64,000 bases of DNA from Turritopsis dohrnii. Its lineage: Eukaryota; Cnidaria; Hydrozoa; Anthoathecata; Oceaniidae. The DNA lies in contig BQMF02000141.1 of assembly GCA_027922465.2 (NCBI GenBank), positions 372,001 to 436,000 on the forward strand, read 5' to 3'. Positions 60,701 to 64,000 of this stretch are shown here, piece by piece. Position numbers and translations under genes: made by a program. The first letter of the stretch is position 1. Every line of letters starts with the position of its first letter. A model generated the notes under the pieces. It did no database searches and was not told the origin of the DNA. It was given only the letters and a program-made list of their open reading frames with translations.

Positions 60701-61793
60701 AACCTAGTTGTGTTCCCCGAAGTGTGTAGAGAGTATCTTATTGCCTACAAAGATACATGTTTCAAAGAAAAATGACTTGATAACTAGTATTTCATATAGC
60801 AGTATATAGCAAGTATATAGCAATTATCAATTATCAATTATTAAGGGTGTATAGCTCACTTGGTAAGATGGTTGACTTGTAATACAAGGGTGACAGTTGG
60901 TAGTGGTTCAAATCCTGGCACTGTAGAATGCTAATGTGATATATATGAAAAAGTAACATATGCAACGAAAGGTATAATGAGATATATATGTGCATGATGT
61001 GATGTAATGAACAAGTGCCTCAAATAACATAAATAAAAAAAAACCACAATCACCTATCAGTCTGGTATGTGCAAGTTCTCTGCCTAAAAACCTGAGGTAT
61101 ATATACATTCCTAGTGGAGGCCAACATCAGTGAATAACTCTACCAGTTCCCTCCGGCCTCGTTAAAATAAATTAAAAAAAAAAAAAAAAAGCAACACTAT
61201 AATATGTTTATCAGCTACATTACATTATTGATAAGAAAGAAGAAAGTCTCCAGTCAAGTAAAAATACAATTTTTATGGCATTTCTTTACAATGAGCTGTA
61301 AATTCTCTAAATCAAGACAAATTCCATTGTATTGGGATTTTTTTATTGAGTTATGCTCAATCATGAAGAAATGATAAGGTGGCAAACTGTGAGTGAATTT
61401 TATATAAAAGAGAACAAGTCAACTTTTGAAAACAACTTCTTTTCCCATGTTTTGTTTTTGGTAGGGCAACTAATAGTTTAGACCTAATGAAAACGTAGAT
61501 GCTCTGATTAAAATATTCTGATTAGAATATTCCATATTCCGAATATTTACCATTAATTCCCTTTACTCCTGAAGCACCGTGTTATTATAATAATTATAAT
61601 CATTATAGTAATCATAATTTTTTTATATTCTAACCTGCTCTTTTACCAGTGCTCTTTGCTTCTTAACTTCTTCTTCTAAATTAGTCATTTTGTTTGTATA
61701 TAAAAAACGTTGACAAAACCAAGTATTCGGGCGCAAGTAAAAAGTGATAAGCTTGTGTATGTTTGGTTTAATATCTCGAAAGAGAGTCAACAT
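52143..61793 (-). CDS. GARS1: Glycyl-tRNA synthetase, 15 exons, dual-start (716/681 aa)
   Basis: Exons from the 5' end: 61635-61793, 59116-59217, 58769-58868, 58531-58672, 58364-58452, 56180-56256, 55792-56087, 55199-55364, 54468-54632, 54058-54311, 53360-53448, 53097-53206, 52643-52736, 52374-52564 and 52143-52259. Counted from the internal Met (61688) the enzyme has 681 residues, close to human cytosolic GARS. Residues about 1-55 form the WHEP helix-turn-helix. The class II core shows [14 protein letters not shown] (motif 1 region), [16 protein letters not shown] (motif 2) and [11 protein letters not shown] (motif 3). The C-terminal anticodon-binding domain has '[19 protein letters not shown]'. 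It charges tRNA-Gly with glycine. The upstream in-frame ATG adds a basic 35-residue leader, so one gene probably serves cytosol and mitochondria. The exon 6 border is accurate to about one base. Confidence 0.95.
54689..54721. repeat. 33-base G homopolymer
   Basis: An uninterrupted run of G on the plus strand (C in the GARS pre-mRNA) within the intron between 54633 and 55198. It lies next to 'cgtcgggg' words of a CCTTATCGGGG hairpin element whose right end is near 54858, and probably grew from such a word. The length may be a sequencing or assembly approximation. Confidence 0.8.
54722..54858. mobile_element. CCTTATCGGGG hairpin element, right part
   Basis: 'gtcggggaaaattttcgtca' pairs with 'cgtcacttttccccgac', and the element ends 'ccccgataaggta', as in the copies at 12208 and 34396. 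The left terminus is not found; the G run lies where it would be expected. Confidence 0.55.
56568..57911. mobile_element. TTAA-target element with THAP relic, nested
   Basis: AGGAGTGGTGTCATGAAAAT (56568) pairs imperfectly with 'tttgaaatgacgataccactcct' (57911, ends only). TTAA is duplicated outside (56564-56567, 57912-57915). On the plus strand a THAP-type start is visible at 56855. The combination of TTAA target and THAP domain fits the Kolobok superfamily. The rest has no intact transposase. Confidence 0.7.
56855..56941 (+). pseudogene. THAP-domain N-terminus relic
   Basis: Reads [16 protein letters not shown], then a stop, then [11 protein letters not shown] in the same frame. CxxxGC followed by 'hydrophobic-F-x-LP-K' is the start of the C2CH zinc-binding THAP DNA-binding domain used by several transposases. 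The in-frame stop and lack of downstream continuation show decay. Confidence 0.55.
59697..59742. repeat. Short repeat shared with 61351-61396
   Basis: 'ttatgctcaatcataaagaa' and 'atgataaggatggcaaactg' recur at 61351-61396 in the same orientation with two differences, in the same GARS intron. They bracket the THAP relic and the SINE, and could be the ends of an older insertion or a small direct duplication. Confidence 0.5.
60525..60707 (+). pseudogene. THAP-domain C-terminal relic
   Basis: The frame contains '[20 protein letters not shown]'. VCSDHF is the second zinc-ligand pair (C-x-x-H) of THAP domains and is followed by the usual 'F' position. The first half of the domain is missing and no transposase follows. 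Probably a fragment of a THAP transposon in the GARS intron. Confidence 0.5.
60843..61190 (+). mobile_element. tRNA-derived SINE
   Basis: The head resembles a tRNA: A box TAGCTCACTTGG (60852-60863), an anticodon-stem-like 'gacttgtaatacaag', and B box GGTTCAAATCC (60905-60915), spaced as in RNA polymerase III genes. The anticodon position reads TGT, so tRNA-Thr is a possible source. The acceptor stem does not pair, so it is not a working tRNA. An unrelated body follows, ending 'ctccggcctcgttaaaataa' and a run of about 17 A (61174-61190). It lies opposite to GARS transcription. Confidence 0.75.
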
Positions 61794-62329
61794 GAATTTA
61801 GGCTCCTCTGACCTATCCCATCAACGTTGACGGTTGTTTGAGTACATGACCTACATTTTAATGCCATGTGTTGATGTCGAGAAGGAGCGCGAAATGTAGC
61901 AAAATACAAAACAAAGTGTTCCGAGTCTTTTGTTGAAGAAAATCAAGACTGGAAGACCCTCGAACCGAAATACAATATACTCTCTCACAGACAACATCCA
62001 ATATTATTTCAATAAACATTCTTCTTATTGAGGAACTTTACACGTATTTCGAACTTAAATTTGTCATGTTCAAGCAAAGTCAAATCAGACAGACAGCTCC
62101 GTCTGTCTTTGAACAATCCCCATAAACTTTGAAATTGAAACAACAATACAATTTTCATAAAATAAAAATACCTCCAACATTGGTCCAATCAACAATCAAC
62201 TGATTATCTTGATAAAACTTGTAACCTGATTTTGTTGAAAACTATGGTTGAACTTACAGGGGAAGAATAATAATCCTGGAAAAGCGGACTGACTCGCAGT
62301 CAGAAAACCTCTCACAGCGCGCTCACTAT
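61794..62329. other. GARS upstream region
   Basis: Holds the presumed GARS promoter. An in-frame TGA about ten codons before the upstream ATG (near 61822) closes the reading frame. No TATA box is evident, as usual for housekeeping genes. Confidence 0.4.
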
Positions 62330-63131
62330 TATGAAGTTAGATCGACGCCAAAATCTCGTTTATCAAGTCGTCGAGTCGTTTTAGATGTTGACTCGTGACG
62401 TCATTAATCGTTTTAGAAGTTAACGCGGTTCACAATAAGGCGACATACAAGTCGTCGAGTCGTTTTAGATGAACACTCGTTTTTCAATTTGAGGCGTCTT
62501 AGAAATTGGGGTCGCTAGATGCTGTGTAATTGAGGCGCTTCGGAAGATTAGCCGTTTTAGATGTTCAGTCGGTTCAGAAAATGAGGCGGTGCAACCTGAT
62601 TACCAGTTTCTCTAAGTCAGTGTTGGCTTTTACACAAAAACAGATTTTTTGTGTCATATTTACATAAGTCATGATGCTGGCCGTCATGTTTTCTAGTAGT
62701 TGCATGAAGCATGGTTATGAATGAAAAAATGACCAAACTGTGAAGGATTCCCTTTTCTTTCAGATGCATTTGATTGTTTGTTAGTAGAACTCTGAATCTT
62801 TATGAAATATGTACCTCACATTAATATGTTCATGTTCAGTTAGTGTGGAACACCTTTATCGCCTGATTTCAAGAAAGGGGCTCACGAATAGTGTCATTTT
62901 GAATAAACAGATCATGAAATTGTAGTATTTTTTGATATGAAAGACCGATAAATTTTGAACAACGCGTCATCATCTGAAACGAACAAACTTCTAAAACGCC
63001 TTCATTTGAAAAGGGAGTGTTCATCTAAAACGACTCGACGACTTGAATATCGACTTATTGTGAACCGCGTTAACATCTAAAACGACTCGACGACTTTACA
63101 AACGAGAGTTTGGCGCCGAATTAACTTCATA
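62330..63131. mobile_element. MITE with TATGAAGTTA ends and CACTAT target duplication
   Basis: TATGAAGTTAGATCGACGCC (62330) pairs with 'ggcgccgaattaacttcata' (63131). CACTAT is duplicated exactly outside (62324-62329, 63132-63137). Arms of about 180 bp contain direct repeats of 'aagtcgtcgagtcgttttag'. The middle has no ORF. Confidence 0.8.
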
Positions 63132-63284
63132 CACTATGGTCACTTATATGACTAAACTTGGTCTTCCAAGCGTCCGTTCTTATTAGAAGAGGTCCCACTG
63201 TATTCGTCCACAAACAAACAATAATAATTATTCATCAGACACTTAATTATGGACTGAAGTTAACTTTTTTTCTTCAAAAAGGTC

Positions 63285-63870
63285 TTCTAAAGTGAGTATC
63301 GGAATTTACTTGGGTTGTTCAGAGCATAGAAATACGTATTTCTATGTTCAGAGATAACTCTACTTTAGTGTCATCAGCGAAGAGAACAAATTTTAAGATA
63401 TTAGATGCTAGGTAAAGACCATTCACATACAATGAAAGAATCAATGGGCCAAGAATGGACCCTTGGGGTTCTTTTTGTTTCATGCGAAACACATTGTTTC
63501 CGATCAACAAGATCGAGTCTTTAAACTCGATGGATAGAAGAAATACTATGTACCAAACGCCTTCGAAAGATCAATAATGAAGACTCCTAATATGTAAAGA
63601 TTATTAGTAAAAGCATCACTGAGGTCATTTACTAGATTTAATACTGCATGGTCAGTAGAATGTCATTTCTGGAATCCGAATTGTTTCTGGTATAGCATGT
63701 TTTTGTAGACAAGATGTTTATCGAGTCTATTGTACATTATACGCTCAAGGATTTTTGAAAAGCAAGGAAGTACAGAAATGGGTCTATAGTTTGAAACATT
63801 GGACTCTTCTCCGGTTTTAAAACTTGGAATAACTTTTGCAATTTTCATACTATTCTGGAATTTCCCTCAG
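63285..63870 (-). pseudogene. LINE reverse transcriptase fragment, broken
   Basis: On the minus strand from 63848: KIAKVIPSFKTGEESNVSNY, RPISVLPCFSKILERIMYNR, 'QKQFGFQK', 'HSTDHAVLNLVNDLSDAF' and 'IIDLSKAFGT', then frame breaks and a skip to 'KEPQGSILGPLILSLYVNGL' and 'LFADDTKVEL' (63319-63510). These are the successive RT blocks of a jockey/CR1-type LINE. The part between the 'SKAF' and 'GPL' blocks is deleted and stops interrupt the rest. It is distinct from the LINE at 39-46 kb. Confidence 0.75.
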
Positions 63871-64000
63871 ATGGCTCTACTTTAGTTTTTTCGGAGCGGA
63901 TTTGAATGTGACATAAACCAAGAATATTTATGAGGTAAATAGGCCAGTTTTCTTGAGAGTAAGACAAACCTCTCAAAAGGGAAGAGCTACAGGACATCAA
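63871..64000. other. Window end, nothing identified
   Basis: Short sequence with no supported feature; it may be the 5' continuation of the minus-strand LINE. Confidence 0.3.

Noticed and set aside
60843..60920. Possible functional tRNA-Thr (TGT) gene
   Set aside because: A and B boxes are present but the acceptor stem does not pair and an A-tailed body follows, so it is a SINE head.

Overview
The window is nuclear DNA of an animal, most likely a marine invertebrate with an AT-rich, transposon-rich genome. The reasons are GT-AG introns in conserved metazoan genes (syndetin/VPS50, glycyl-tRNA synthetase), BEN and LicD/fukutin-type proteins, and a mix of LINE, DIRS, SINE, TTAA-target THAP elements and many miniature inverted-repeat elements (MITEs). 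The sequence alone does not fix the phylum; cnidarian and tunicate are both plausible. All splice models below were read by eye from splice signals, reading frame and remembered family sequence.

Layout. 1-7.9 kb: a MITE, a four-exon BEN-domain gene (+), and the 5' two-fifths of VPS50 (-), whose remaining exons are not found in the window. 9.6-10.5 kb: a single-exon LicD/fukutin-type membrane enzyme (+). 10.5-28.8 kb: a repeat field with a decayed DIRS retrotransposon (13.6-17.4 kb) nested in an older inverted-repeat element, a 129-bp tandem repeat family, a diverged duplication and several MITEs. 28.9-29.1 kb: a short secreted-peptide exon (-) with a TATA box. 29.7-33.4 kb: a MITE inserted in the end of a 2-kb long-inverted-repeat element, then a 47-bp tandem array. 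36.3-38.8 kb: a three-exon coiled-coil protein (-).

39.4-46.6 kb is a stack of nested transposons whose order can be read from exact target duplications. A LINE is split by a foldback element (9-bp duplication). That is split by a second LINE (poly-A tail, 9-bp duplication). The second LINE is split by a TTAA element and carries further MITEs. 47.4-49.8 kb holds two neighbouring genes for small secreted His/Glu-rich proteins that look like paralogues of an unrecognised family (+), facing a four-span claudin-like membrane protein (-).

52.1-61.8 kb is a complete 15-exon glycyl-tRNA synthetase gene (-). It has two in-frame start codons, the upstream one adding a 35-residue mitochondrial-type leader. 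Its introns carry a 2-kb TA-target element that starts just past a splice donor, a TTAA element with a THAP relic, a 33-base G run, a second THAP relic and a tRNA-derived SINE. The right end has an 0.8-kb MITE and a broken LINE (-). The host genes share no operon-like organisation. The common theme is repeated transposon invasion around and inside otherwise ordinary genes.
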